A stretch of 64,000 bases of DNA from Owenia fusiformis (GCA_903813345.2 CAIIXF020000011.1:28946166-29010165), one strand, 5' to 3'; numbered from the stretch's first letter, positions 27,401 through 39,982 are shown. A program made the numbers and translations. Notes: a model not told the origin generated them from the sequence alone.

Positions 27401-30400
27401 TGTGGGATATCAACAATTGTTTCTGAGGTTCAACAATTTGCGCTCACCGACCCGTAATATGGATGTTAATTAAGACTATTATAAGCGATCAAAATGCAAT
27501 TACAATCGATCAATCTGTTAAAGTCTCAGCGTTAAAACCAATGGTTTTGATTAATGATAATCAAGACGATCCATTTCGAGTTAATCACCGCCTCTACTGC
27601 TATTCATAAAGTTATTCAAACAAAACGATAAGTTTTTTTAAGATTAAGGGATTTAAAGACAGAGGTTGTCATGGAAACGGGATTAAAATTACCTGGCGGT
27701 TCCAGTTAAATAAACTTGTTCCTACAAACCATTATTTATTTTCAATAACTTGTCGTCTTAAAGTTGTTAAGAAAGCGTCTAACGGAGATTTACCGACAAG
27801 CGGCCCATCCGTTTATGGAGGGTCGAGCTTATGGGATTATACTCTGCAAACATTCGTATTAATATTCACCGGTAAGCACTTATGTCATTTCGCGATTATC
27901 GTCAACAAAATCAACAAGTGAGACAATCCGTTTACACTGAAGAATCGATAATCTTTAATTAATATCAATGAATCAATTAAATAGGTCTGAATAAAAGCGC
28001 AATAGAAAGCTAAGCCCGAGTGAGGAAGATAATACGAAGACTTCAATCGACGAGGGATTAGCTCTGTATTCAGGGATCGACGAAACTGATCTCCCGTAAA
28101 AGAGTCGTCTTTTAGCACCTGTCCATTCTCATCCTTCCTTCATCGCTAGAACGCTCCTAACTAAATTATGATTAGAACCACCATAGTCAATACCATATTC
28201 TATGTTTCCAATTAATTGAAGAAGCATCCATATTTCAATGAAAGTAATCACAATTGTCGTTTAGAATGATAATAGATCATGAAGTTTACCAATTATACCT
28301 CCAACATAAATGAAATTATTAAACGTTAAAATGCAAAATGTATATATTATTGTTAAACCTCGATAAGGAGAGGTATCGCTGAAGCGTAATGAACCGACCG
28401 TGGGTTACATTTCTGAAGTTATCTGTTGTTTTTCAGATGTTCTATATTCAGAAATATAGGTCGTTTATGACGTAACAGAACGCTAGATCATATATACCTT
28501 AATCATAAAAGTTCACATCTAACATATAGTCTTAATTATGATTTACATCTTTTGTGTGGTAGGTCAATGTTCAATGTGGACATTGCATGACTTGTTTGTG
28601 GGGTAAGATATTTCATTTGCTTGTAAGGTTGTTTAAATTGTGTCAAGTATACTTGGCGAATACGTTTGTTTGTCCTATTGCCTCATAATAGGAGCAGGAA
28701 CAAATTTTAGCGTTTTTTTTAATTGGTGAATTTTCATAATTTTTGTCTGTAATTAAGTTGGCGTTTAGGTTGTTTTATTAACTTCGATTTGAACAAATCT
28801 GCTCAGGTGTCAACGCCGTTGTTTACCCTGATTGTATGCTTTTTATTTCTTGTACAAAATGCTTGAAAAAGACTTAAGTCACTTAAGAATTGCTGAGTTA
28901 AACTGATCCCCCTATCCTAGAACGAAGAAAAGAGGTGTTTATTAACATCGTCTAAGTAGATCCCATTGATGTCTTTATAAATTATTAAATAATGGAAGCG
29001 TATAAGTTATATTTTCACCTGCTCGAGTCCATCATATATTCCTAGAAACGCTTCCCTTTTATTATAAAAAATTAACAAGCTTTGTATCAACGTTTTGACT
29101 TAATTACGAAAATGTCGAGATTTTATTCATTCAAATGAATGGTTTATTCTTTTACTCAGCTTAATCAAACTATCGGAAATTAACTCAGACATAATTTGTA
29201 GGATTTTGACGGGAATTGACTATTTCACAAAATGATCTCTTCCGATATTGAGAATAAATGATCGTGTTTTAATAATTTATATTCAATCGGGTTGTAAGTG
29301 TCTATTCTTCCATTCTCCATCGATCAATTACGAATGAGCATCGAAGTAGTATTTGAGCTAGGGTCTTGGTTTAAATTGAGTTCTAGGACTGGTAGATCTA
29401 TAACCCTACATCTCCTGGACCTTCCCTAGTGTTTCTGAACGACGATGCAGTATAAGGCCAGGAAACAGGGGCTCGATGTTAGACTGATTAGTTTTGAGGC
29501 CTTGCGATAAAATCGTATACCTTACTTCACATGTACGTTAAGCCAAAATTACCAATATTCTTATTTTTTAAAATACCAGGGTATGAACATAGATAGACAT
29601 TTTAGTAGGCCTACTATAAGTTATAACATTTTCCCGTACTTTATAGAGCTTATGTATCCTGAAGGACAGTGCCTATAGTAGACGAAACGCTCTTTTCGAA
29701 GCGATATCAAACTATTGAAAATGATATCGATGTGCTTCAGTCCGTATTGCAATATTGGTTTAGGTACAGGTTTATATGATTTAAGGGGTTTTCATTACTT
29801 TGTCACTGTGTCTATTGGGCTTTCTTCACAAGTATCAAATGGAGATGCTATATGGAAATATGAAACATATTGTATTGTATTGTATTTCCTCATATGACTA
29901 ACTTCTCAGCCGTCTTTACCCCAGAAAGGTACATATACCATTCATCCTAAAAAGTCACATATGTAAGATGAAATGTACATGTGACTTGTGAATTAAAGTG
30001 ACGTATTAACGTGACGGATATTTATCTTCGTGGGAATATATGATAATTATTTCACCAAATATAATGATATAGTATTTTTTAGTCTTGATAATTTGTGATA
30101 ATGATGAACTTTGATAACCACTAACTAAATTAAATCGGCACCTAGCAACCGATTGGGGATGTTTTGCGAAACAAGGAACAAATGTCTAAATTTAGGTTTT
30201 AATTTTCACATTTACTGTTTCGACTAATTTAGGAAGATTATGATTCCAGTGAAAGAAATTGATAACCACTAATTAAATTAGCTCGGCACCTAGCAACCGA
30301 TTGGGGATGTTTAGCGAAACAAGGAACAAATGTCTAAATTTGGGTTTGAATTTTCACATTTACTGTTCAGACTAATTTATGCAGATTATGAGTCCAGTGA

Positions 30401-31237
30401 GACAAATTGTGTACAAGATAGATGGTTTATCAAGTTTTTACCTTTTTGATTGTTCAAAAAATCATGTCAAAAAGGTAAAACTCATTGTTTTGCCTGCGAC
30501 ACATCACAGATATACATACGCTGTAATTTACCTCGCATATTAACAAAAATTATATAACAACGCCAAACTAAAACGTAAATTTCGTAATTTATTTCGCATA
30601 TTTGAATCAGGTTTACGCATGAATATGTAAATGTCCACTGAGTTTTTTCGCCTTAACCGAAAACCCAGCGATCTTGTTGATTATTGTACGCACCTTTTGG
30701 CTTTTAACTTAGAAGTCAATGTTAAGTACAATTAGATTATATAAAACGAGGCTTTATTACAGGCCACAAAGATATAAACACAGTGTTCATACACGGAGGT
30801 CCTTTTTAGCTTTTTCAGATCAAATTGAGCAAGACTGGATGTCCAGGAGGTGTAATAAAGTTTGCTTGTACCTCAAAATATCAAGCCAGATCCATTTATA
30901 ATGATTTTCTCATTTTTTAGATTATATTTTAGAATAATATTACAATTCTATTTTATAGATAAATATGTATTTAGATTGAACTGCTGAAGTTGTATTATAC
31001 ATGTAACTAGGTTTATATCAATTTATTATTAGGATGTATTGAACTAGGTGATGATTATTGGAAACCTGTTACTTAACTCATTTTTGAAATATTTTGAAAT
31101 AAACTATGAATCGAAAATGTTTTAATAATCTTCGACTAATCAACTTAACATGATTATTTGATAACTTTAATAAAATTTCATGAAATTGTAAAATTGTCGT
31201 AAAATTGTAAAATATCCTTACTTGATACGCCTGCCAT
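9226..31237 (-). CDS. NR2E1: NR2E1/tailless (TLX) orphan nuclear receptor, complete coding sequence
   Basis: Eight coding exons in transcription order: 31222-31237, 24395-24476, 23761-23915, 12109-12231, 11751-11842, 10656-10887, 10304-10453, 9226-9494. They sum to 1119 nt, 372 residues plus TAA; human TLX is about 385. It is a nuclear DNA-binding transcription factor, in known animals mainly a repressor in brain, eye and embryonic-terminus development. Zinc-finger cysteines fall at 14, 17, 31, 34 and 50, 58, 68, 71. The P-box region reads [11 protein letters not shown], with the Ala found in fly tailless. The second finger has the long 7-residue D-box (KSRGQGT) of this class, then the C-terminal extension [19 protein letters not shown]. 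The ligand-binding domain spans about 157-372, with [49 protein letters not shown] and an intact helix-12 end ([11 protein letters not shown]). All phases match. NR2E3/fax-1 is excluded by the finger sequence; a dissatisfaction-type paralog is less likely. A possible AATAAA (minus strand) is at 8872-8877. Confidence 0.95.
10304..10453 (-). CDS. NR2E1: NR2E1 exon 7 (mid ligand-binding domain)
   Basis: 150 nt, acceptor ctattatag, donor CAG|gtaaa. It encodes [20 protein letters not shown] and [13 protein letters not shown], matching the D-x-TE-ACLK-IV-FK segment of TLX. Confidence 0.94.
10656..10887 (-). CDS. NR2E1: NR2E1 exon 6 (ligand-binding domain helices 3-5)
   Basis: 232 nt, acceptor ctatttttcag, donor AG|gtagg. 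It encodes [20 protein letters not shown] and [20 protein letters not shown], the nuclear receptor signature region. Confidence 0.96.
11751..11842 (-). CDS. NR2E1: NR2E1 exon 5 (hinge)
   Basis: 92 nt, acceptor atcacatag, donor AAG|gtatg. It encodes a Pro-rich hinge ([17 protein letters not shown]). It has low conservation by itself; it is supported by both splice sites and by restoring the phase between exons 4 and 6. Confidence 0.82.
12109..12231 (-). CDS. NR2E1: NR2E1 exon 4 (C-terminal extension and hinge)
   Basis: 123 nt, acceptor atcttcag, donor G|gtatg. It encodes [20 protein letters not shown], the DNA-binding extension diagnostic for tailless-class receptors, then hinge sequence. Confidence 0.95.
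15555..16430. repeat. Tandem pair of about 480-bp units inside the family-2 element
   Basis: GAAGTGTAAAATACGAGATA occurs at about 15554 and 16031. Matching blocks follow in the same order: GGGACCTCAA, CACCAAAATGCCTAGGTCAA, GCCTTTTGCCGTCAGAAAGT and GAATCTGCAAACCAAATTTC. Confidence 0.8.
16433..16633. repeat. CTAC-type minisatellite
   Basis: Degenerate repeats of CTACCTACTCAG-like units of 4-12 bp. A translated ATYSATYSA-like open frame across it is only a repeat artefact. Confidence 0.9.
17950..19190 (+). pseudogene. Possible decayed non-LTR reverse transcriptase fragment
   Basis: In several frames, in order: DKAFKGV (18093 on), [20 protein letters not shown] near 19000-19055, and HITYLGISI near 19106-19132. 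These resemble the D-AF-V, (DD)LVLF-ESSSGLQ-L and YLG blocks of LINE reverse transcriptases, but frames shift and stops interrupt. It is on the opposite strand to the host gene. Confidence 0.3.
23761..23915 (-). CDS. NR2E1: NR2E1 exon 3 (P-box end and second zinc finger)
   Basis: 155 nt, acceptor tttttctcag, donor G|gtaagt. It encodes [19 protein letters not shown], the 7-residue D-box, [19 protein letters not shown] and MNKD. The intron inside the GG-A glycine codon of CDGCAG splits the P-box. Confidence 0.96.
24010..24235. repeat. Degenerate ACTATTGGTAA tandem array
   Basis: About ten loosely spaced copies of (C)ACTATTGGTA-like words, every 20-40 bp, in NR2E1 intron 2. Low-complexity repeat of unknown meaning. 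Confidence 0.5.
24395..24476 (-). CDS. NR2E1: NR2E1 exon 2 (first zinc finger)
   Basis: 82 nt, acceptor aatttcag, donor GG|gtaag. It encodes [20 protein letters not shown] and GIYACDG: the first finger up to the middle of the P-box. Confidence 0.95.
24477..31221 (-). other. NR2E1 intron 1 (6.7 kb)
   Basis: This intron separates the 16-nt start exon from the first zinc finger. I see no delimited transposon except the 148-bp tandem duplication near its start (30113-30408). The relative lack of mobile DNA compared with the rest of the window fits constrained regulatory sequence, but that is inference. Confidence 0.6.
30113..30408. repeat. 148-bp direct tandem duplication
   Basis: Two adjacent copies starting GATAACCACTAA (30113 and 30261) share CGGCACCTAGCAACCGATTG and CGAAACAAGGAACAAATGTC with few differences. 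It lies within NR2E1 intron 1, about 0.8-1.1 kb from the start exon. Confidence 0.9.
31222..31237 (-). CDS. NR2E1: NR2E1 first coding exon (16 nt, start codon)
   Basis: The exon reads MAGVS plus one base, then donor A|gtaagg. Joining to 24476 gives [17 protein letters not shown], in frame and similar to the SSRIL-PCKVC start of fly tailless. The ATG is the only one that works with this donor and phase. Sequence upstream would be 5' UTR. Confidence 0.85.
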
Positions 31238-31539
31238 AGTTGCTACCGCTATCTTCCTATTGTGAATAACGGCTAGACTGACCTTCTTCGGGCTGATGAA
31301 TTCACTTTTCTGTTTCTATGAATCCTTGTGTAACAGTCACTAATACGAGTTGAAATGTCTTCAAGTGGAACATCAACGTGGGTCTCTACTCAAATATCAT
31401 GTCATCGATTATGTCCACCTGATTGTCGAAGATCCAAAAGAAATCTTAACTTTTTAAGTTGATGCTCTGCATCTGCATCGTTTTTAGACGATTCCAATCG
31501 GTTGCAGTTCGTAATATCACAAGTTGATAAACAGTCTTA

Positions 31540-31670
31540 ACTTATCTATATTGAATGGTCTTAATTCCCCAGCAACTCGTATATATATATTGTATTAATC
31601 GAACACATGTAAAATGTAAATGTGGGAAATACCTATACAAGGTAATTGGAGAACGCCGTTTGATTGGCTG
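31540..31670 (-). promoter_or_regulatory. Candidate NR2E1 core promoter (TATA and CCAAT)
   Basis: On the minus strand a TATA-like run (ATATATATATAC, 31579-31592) lies about 340 nt upstream of the ATG. CCAAT boxes lie a further 55-85 nt upstream (31644-31648 and 31663-31667, the latter within CAGCCAATC). The spacing is plausible, but AT-rich sequence makes chance TATA likely. No transcript evidence is available. Confidence 0.35.
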
Positions 31671-34600
31671 TGTGATTATAATACGAGAAAGGAAATACAA
31701 CCAATACGATTGATTTCTTCTGTATGGTGTTATTTGCATGTACTCCAATAAGACCTCAAATCACAATGCATTGAATGACTTTAGTCACAAATTCTTCGAC
31801 TTCCAGTGCAATAATATTGGTACTCAAAGTTTTGTATATATGTTTACACCATATCGAAATTCGAATGAAGATATAAGGTCCCATCTACTACTTTATTTGC
31901 CTTTATATTGTCTCTTTTGGATTATGATGGCTTTTCGATTGATTTACAATTTTAAAATGAATTCTAATGATGCCATTGACCATATATTTTGAGTCCTCAA
32001 ATACGCATTATAAAATGACTAAGGAACGATAACATGTAGTTTGCACTCATTTCAATACAATGAACATGTATTTTGCACTTTGTCAAAATAAAGCAGTGTA
32101 TTTGAATTGGTCATTCTTGGGGAGGGGCTAATCCAAGCTGCGGTTTAAAAGCAAGTGAAAAAACCAAGTGCTTGTCCCTTCCCAATATAGTACCACAAAA
32201 TAGTATTTTTATTCCTTTAATTGAAATAAATTTGCCACAACTATAGACGCTACTCTCTTGCACCTATTTAATTTTTGACATCTCTTGACACAGGTTGAAA
32301 ACAGTCTTAATAAGGAAACGTTAATCGTGCGGTGATGTGGTAATCCATTAACAACTTCTCAGTGTGGAGGGTTAGACCTATAGCTGTTGGTGCATTCGAG
32401 GGAAACTGGGTACATTTTGATTTATGTTGACTTACACTCCAACTGGCTATCGTTCTTTAAGCCAAGCTATGCAATTGAGGCACCCCCAGGAGCAACTAGC
32501 AACAACAAAATCCCAATAGCTCCTACCTTTGCTATGTACATAATAAACCTTTTTTTATTTTTATGAATTTCAGCAAACTACAAAGTTCTACATTTTGAAA
32601 GATGCGGTATAAATGAAAAATATAAATACGCAAAACGCTATAAATAGTATTCTAACCACGGTAATACTATGATTAATACATATATGTATTCATTGACTTC
32701 CTCAATATAGATCGACAACATAAAAAGCCACAATGGTTAAAAGTTAAATGCCAAAAGAAACCAGTTTCCGACCAGAAACTGACAGATGATGAAGACTAAC
32801 AGTCACTGACCAAATGTCACAAATAATTAAAAAATTAGAATAGTAAAACGTTGTTTGTAGACCGAACTTCCATTTTGTATAAAGGATTGGTATTTGCCAT
32901 TTGAAATTGATATTTTCTTTGATTAAAAAATATTTTTGATAATTGAATGATGATTCTCTTCATATGGTAGCTTTATCTACATTGATATTTAGAATATAAG
33001 TAATCCTATGTTCTAAGATTGAATATATCGATAGCACCGGGTCACTATAAACAATAGTTTTTCCTTTCGGTTTATCATTCTTTATGTATATATTGAACAA
33101 GTGGATCAATTTTCCAGTTGAACAAAAACAAGAGATGTCAGAGATGTCAGAAGTGAATAAAAGGAGAAATAGAGAAATTCGCTTATGAATTTTAATTAAT
33201 TCCAGAGTAAACGAAAGCTCCTCTGTACATTGCATAAATAATACTTTATCCTAGTTAGCAACTATTACTCTTTCTAGTGTCTATATGCTGCACATTAATG
33301 TTGAGCGTGATCATTTTATGATTTTTTAGTTGATGTAATTAAAAATGGTCTCAGTGATATAAATTCATTATTGTTATCACCTAAGAATATGCGAAATTAG
33401 ATATTCATTTGGTTGTAGTTCAATTTAGGCTGATCTTTAACTTTACTTTACAGTCATTTTATACTGACACCCGGACAAAAGAAATGAATAAAGTGTCCAA
33501 CCCATCTCATAAAAGTTTCGAGTACATCTTTTTGAGTTTTTAAATAGACTTATAAAATGCTCAAAAATAAATAAACACGTTAGAAAAGAAAGAGTGAATG
33601 AAGCTTTACAAATTTCTAATGAATTTTCAGTGACATTTGAATACATTGGATGACACTAATGAGGAGGTGCAGTGACTCTTCACCCAGAATGCACTCTGTT
33701 GTCTGATCTCTCAATTCTTATTGGTCAAGCTAACCATAAAATCTTTTAAATATCCACTGGGAGTTCTTCACTTTCTATAAGACATATCGCCATATTTGTT
33801 CGGTATTTGTAACTTATGACTGCTTGGGAACTAATGGTGACAAATATTATTAAGTCAGTTGAGAATCAATGATTAATGCCCCACTTATTCACATAGAATT
33901 GGAAATTTTAATAAAATTCAAAATAAATCTATATTTTGGATTAGGTATATCGAAGTCCAATTTGGCTCTTTGTAGTTCTCTGAACATACTTTTCTTCATT
34001 CTTAAGTACACAATGGACCAAATTAAAAAGAATAGATTTACAGGAGTATTTCACGACTACATTTGAATGGATTCGGTTTTTGATATCTTATAGTTTATGA
34101 GGAGCTAAATTGTATTTGTTTTCTAATATTGCCACATGAAATCTTATTTAGGTTAACATTTTGGGTCATAGGCTAGAATAACTAACTATATAGCTTAAAT
34201 GATAGAAGATTGCCAATGGTATACCTATTAAGTGTTTATTAAGTAGTTTTGAATAAAACTACGGGATCAATAATGACAGATAAATCCGAAAAAGACAACT
34301 TAAAGCAAACACCTGTAGATTCTCAGAGACTCTACTACGTTACCTAAAGGTAGCTTTCCGTAAACATTATCCGCAAATCACTTTACGTCTTATTGAGTTT
34401 ATCCTATTTTGCGTAGGGGGTCATATCACAATGTTCTAGATTAAGAAAATATAATTTCCATAGAGAACAGCACAAATCACTTGCTTTGATTTCTTGTTTC
34501 AATAAATCATTTTATGGACGAGTTTTATTTATTTGAAATTCCTCCTCCAACATTATTTCGCGCATACAATTTCTCTCCTGGCACGTAAAGCTTACTTATT

Positions 34601-35137
34601 TTCGACGATTTAAAAAAAACTTATTTATATATATTTTATATAACTGTTTTTAGTTTTTGTTTTTTAGTGCAATTGTTTTTTGTTACTTTCTACTAATTCT
34701 TGAGAATGAAATAAAATGTCTTTCCGAACCTTGTTGGAACGAAATAGCATATACAACATTTAGACCTCTCAATATTACAGTTATACAAAGGAAATTTTGT
34801 TTGATTAAACAAAAGGTATGCAAAAACAAAACCCCCAAAATAGATAAAATTAAGATAAACATTTTATTTCATTAATAAGATACATTTTTAAAATCAACCA
34901 AACTTTCCTTTGTACAATTACAATATTTAGAGACCTAAACACATTTAACTGGTTTAAGAGAAACGCGTGAAGATCACCATATCGATACCACTCCTTTCCA
35001 AACTATTAAGTAAGAAATTAAGATTTAAACTTTTACAGGCTTTGATGTTCTACCTACTGAAAACTTCAGGTTGCCAAACTTAGTGAGGGGAGTGTACATG
35101 TCACTTGTCAATCAATCATCATTATGGTCATATACTA

Positions 35138-35759
35138 CAGGGTGGGCCAAAAAAAACGCCACTTTTTTTCAAGACACCACAACTTTTTTATTTATCCAAC
35201 CTACATACCCCAGATCTGCAGTTATATAGTGCCAGGGGTTCTTAGTAATAACATAATGTAACAAGTGCTTCAACTTGGATTATATTTGATCTAAAAGGGG
35301 AGTTCAATTGGTCCGCCACCCTAATCGATGATATGTTTTAGTTTTAGTCGCCTTGCTGATATAGCAGTATCAATGAAATGTTAGCTAAGTTTTTTTCAAC
35401 CTGTCTTAATTGCCAGCTTTAGTTGAGCATCTTTTTTAGATTGGGTGCCTTCATACAATCTCCTTGTGACCTCCCCATACCCTATACTCACTGTTGTTTG
35501 CATCAGGGCTATTAGCTTGGCGATCATCAGGCCGTATCAGTTCAGGAACATTTTGCAAATTATGCTTATTTCTCATGGCACACCACATGTTTAAGTGAGA
35601 CGCTGGTGACATATTTTATTCAAGTAAAAGTGTATAATTCATGATCCATGGCTAGATAACAACCCCAAGTTTCATTTGGTATGCAAATTATAATTTTATA
35701 TCAAAAATTTAAAAAGTTATAGCATTTTGAAAAAAAGTGGCGTTTTTTGGCCCACCCTG
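35138..35759. mobile_element. TA-flanked mariner-type MITE (622 bp)
   Basis: The ends CAGGGTGGGCCAAAAAA and TTTTTTGGCCCACCCTG continue into ACGCCACTTTTTTTC at both sides. TA flanks both ends (35136-35137, 35760-35761). No coding capacity. Confidence 0.85.
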
Positions 35760-36785
35760 TACAAATATGCAAACAAGTAAAAGTTACAGTTTTTCAATAA
35801 TTGTCTTACACCATCAGCATCTTGTTTTAATAAATTCTATGCTTTCAAGATAACTGTTATACATAATTTGAAAAAGATTTACTGGACAGACCTTTTCCAT
35901 ATTCACACTTGCAACGACTCTTCTTCCTTGAGTTTACATCAATGATATTTAATAAGATTAGTCTCATTTTTGTTTTCATCTAATTTAATTTGTGCTTTAA
36001 AATTATTGAATTCTCTTTCTTCATTTTCTTCTTTCTCTGGCATTTAAAAAAAATCAATCTCGATAATGTGTACGTAGGACCTCGTTAATAGTTGCATCTT
36101 TTTTTCAGTGTGTTTTTTACACAATTACATCTCTTGGATGGCCTCATAGATAGTACTTTTTTTTATTGTTTTATTGCATACAAGTACTTTGCATTTTAAC
36201 CAGTTCTCATGACGATCATGTCTAAAGCCAAACATATAGAATAACATCCTGAACGAAGGAATCCGACCATTTCCGTATGGATGCCATGCTGTAATGGAGG
36301 AGAAATGGCGGCAAACCTTGAAGATGTCCTATAAACAGTTATTTTATATTTGGAAAGTATACACTTTATTTACCTCGTGCTGGCCTGTGACCCAGTGCAC
36401 TGATGCAAGACACTATCCTTGATTAGATTTGTCATGTTAGAAACATCCATACTTAAAAGTGAAACAGATTCGGAATGTTTCCCGTTTGAAATACTCAATT
36501 ATACAAGGGGACACTAGGGGATGACCCTGTCAATGTACCTGTTGTGATGAATCAAGAAATTGTTGGTTGTCAAACGTATAAACCGAGGTTTTAAAGAAAA
36601 ACAACCTGAAAAATTTCAGCTTTGTATTATATAATTCTACAAATTTACACCCGATTGTTAGTAGTTGGCATGGTCACCACTTACTACTCGAACAGCAGCT
36701 TATTTGGATGGATATGCTTTCAATAAAGATTCAAATAAAGGTGTAGCCTTGCAATATTGCATCCTTTGAGCACTTTCCTCACATT

Positions 36786-37326
36786 CACTGGTGATCCGCT
36801 CGATTACGCTGGTTACCGAAACGGTTCGTTTTGGTTACAAAATGTCGGAACGTCGAAGGTACGATTTTTCTTTTTTCCTTATTTCACGCGTTGTAGGCAG
36901 AATCCCCACGACGTTTTTTCTCACAAACGTATATCAGTATCATATGTTTTAGAAAATGTATATGTTTGCGAAAAATAGCTCAGATGACAACCCAATCGTC
37001 GATCTAATTCCTCACTTAAGTTACATAAACGGTTTGGGTTAAAAGTGCAGATCTTAACTGTTTTTCGAAATACCGTTTATGTAACTTAAGTGAGGAATTA
37101 AATCGACGATTCCGTTGTCTTCTGAACTATTTGTTCGCAAATATGTACATTTTCTTAAACATATGATACTGATACACGTTTGTGATAAAAAAAATGTCAT
37201 GGGAATTCTGCCTACAACGTGTGAAATAAGGAAAAAAGAAAATTCGTACCTTCGATGTTCGTTCCGACATTTTGTTACCAAAACGAACTGTTTCGGTAAC
37301 CAGCGTAATCGAGTGGATCACCAGTG
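36786..37326. mobile_element. Near-perfect palindromic element, CACTGG ends, 5-bp target duplication
   Basis: The arms are about 250 bp each, starting CACTGGTGATCC and ending GGATCACCAGTG. The direct repeat ACATT flanks both sides (36781-36785, 37327-37331). The spacer is only about 40 bp. Open frames on both strands are mirror shadows. A 5-bp duplication with a CAC start suggests a Transib-type transposase in trans; CMC/Chapaev (CAC start, 2-4 bp) is the alternative. Confidence 0.8.
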
Positions 37327-38610
37327 ACATTCTTAATCAATATTCTTATTCAATATACACTAAAAAGGCTACCCTATTGTTACATAATTCTAAATAAAAA
37401 AGAAAGTTGAGGATTTCACATGGAAAACACACGAGGAAGCCAGGAAGGCATAGGTGTTCAGATTAAGTTATTTTTTATACAAACCCTTGCATATGTATTT
37501 TTAGTCACTGATCCCCGTTGACAGCGTAATCCACTGCGTTATTGTTATAATATACTCATAATAAATATCACCAATAAAACCTTTTTAACAAGTCATATTA
37601 AATATCGTTCTGTTGTGTTTCCTTTGTCTCTACCAAGTGGTTACGCATCATTTACAAAACATTTTACATAACCACAATATGTGTTGAATGTCGGATGGGA
37701 TTTGAGGGATTAATGTATTAGACTAAAGCTACTTTGGTAAATATTCCATCTCATTAAAGCATGAATAAAATCATTATTCTCCCAGGGCGATTGATTTGCA
37801 AGTATCCGTTACAGTACTTCACGTCCGTCAATATTATACTAGAAATATATCAACAAGTGATCGCAAACGCTACTTCGTTAATTCGTTGCATGCCATAATG
37901 ATATTAAAACATGCTTGATTTGGAAAATGCCTGGCCCTTTTGACGGGCAACTACTGAAAAAGTGAAAGATCAAAAATTACACTTAATAAAAAAAACTTAT
38001 GTAATATATAATAATTATTTTGTGCATAATCTAGTCTTTGTTGGGGCGTTTAATTGACGCATTGAAAAATGGATTCGACTAACTAAGCAAGCGTTCAATA
38101 AGGCCATTTCCCTCTGGATGATAGGGACATAATCCTCGGTCAACATATTAGAATGTGTTCTTTCTCCTGGAGGATGATAAAACATTGACAAGGTTCACGA
38201 ACTTTGATTTGTCTTGATTTTCAACCCATTCGTCAAAATAAAGGACACAAAGACTGGAATGAAAATATTTGTAAACGTCTAATGACTGAAAATTGAATAC
38301 CCAACTGGTAAACGGAACAAATTCGCTTGGAAAATGAGCTAAATTAAACGTGATTCAAAGGTCATAGTAACAAAAGAAAACTATAGAATAGTTCTGGTGG
38401 TATTGTTTGCGTCCAGTTCGTAGTCAAAGTTATATTTCAAGGTCGGAAGTTGGTAACATAAAGTTAACATTCAGACTGAATTGATTGTTTGCCCAGCTAC
38501 TTGACTTAGGCTATATTCACAACTTCCCGGAGAAATCATTCCCGTTTGTTGTCTGGATATTGTATAACTATTTCAGGGGCGTCATAACGACATATTCACC
38601 ATAATCATTC

Positions 38611-38728
38611 ATTGGTCCGAACCCAATACCTCAGAAATCTGCTCGTCCGAAACCCAATAGTCCAAAAACCATTCTTCCGAACCCTATGGTCCGACTTCTC
38701 TGAATCTAATGGTCTGAAATTCATATAT
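38611..38728. repeat. GGTCCGAACCCAAT-type minisatellite
   Basis: Four or five degenerate units around TCCGAACCCAATA and ATGGTCCGA, each 25-30 bp. Confidence 0.55.
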
Positions 38729-39946
38729 TCAACAAGGTGAAGTTGAATTGACTTTAAAATGTCAACATGAAAACAGTGCCTACTGAAATTGAACTGATAT
38801 TACATGTCGGCAATGCGTTTTAACGTAAAAAAACGCAAAAGAAAAATATTTGGAAGTCTGGACGACCAGGGGAATACATTTTACACGAAAATGACTAGGT
38901 GAACACGATTTTCTAAGAAAGATTTTTCATTTTTGATTATATTCTCTGGTGTTACACACCGGTAAATAATAGTATCAAGGTATAAAACATTATTTCCAGA
39001 ACGAAACGGCACAGCAGTGACAGAGCCACCTCCATTCAGAAAATTGCACTTAAGACGTACACCAAAAAATATCATAAAGCGAATCCCATACGCAATAGTC
39101 AAGGGAGTGATTTTTCACAACCATGTGTGGTAATCTAATACAAGTGTGCTAATCATATTTTTTACAAGTATGTGTTAATTATGTTTTTTATTATGCAAAA
39201 CATATTTATTGCATTATACTGTACTATATGCATCCGATTTCCTATGATTTTACTAGCAATTTTATCCAGAAGTTGATATCAATATCTGTACGAGCTGGAA
39301 ATTCGAAGCAAGTTCCATCAATGTCAACATTATATTCTTTTTCATATCAAAATAACTCAAAACTACTATATAGTCCTTTAAAACTTTTATTTCATAGCGT
39401 GAATCTATAAGCTAGACCTCAGATATTTTCAGAAAGACCAACGTAAATTCTCTGTACAAACCATAGGTACTTATAGCCCATTGCCTCTAATGCTATTACG
39501 GCACTGAATTAGAAAGTTAACTTAAAAATCTCAGAAGGTTAAATAGTAAAGTGTTCATTCAACACCCGTAGGTGTACTTACCAGCTCTCTTGGCGAATTT
39601 TAGTCACTTAAAAGTCAAAATAATTTTCCCTTGAATAATCACTTCTGTAAGACCGACGGCTAGATTCATTGTCCGCTTGGAATTGTTATCAAGAGTTCTC
39701 AAGTCTTATAAGAGGAGATCAGAGTTTTGTTTACTCAAACTTGACTTTTCAATACCGTAAAAGATTTCAGATAACCCTCGTATTTGCTCTAAAGCTAAAT
39801 ATGTAACAAATAATGGAAACAAATACTTCTTGAACGTACACCATCAATTTAGTTGGGAACTCGTCTAGACAACCATCTAACACTGAATTTATATGTAAAC
39901 TGATAATAAAGCCCCTTTTTCTTTTTGTTCCAGTCTTGATATAAGC

Positions 39947-39982
39947 ATGGGCTTTCAACTGGAGCTAATTGAAAGCCCATGA
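39947..39982. repeat. Isolated perfect hairpin
   Basis: ATGGGCTTTCAA and TTGAAAGCCCAT enclose about 12 bases. GGGCTTTCA also occurs at about 42912. Possibly a transposon end; not otherwise delimited. Confidence 0.4.

Noticed and set aside
36757-37330. Four overlapping open frames on both strands
   Set aside because: They are mirror images from the two arms of the palindromic MITE.
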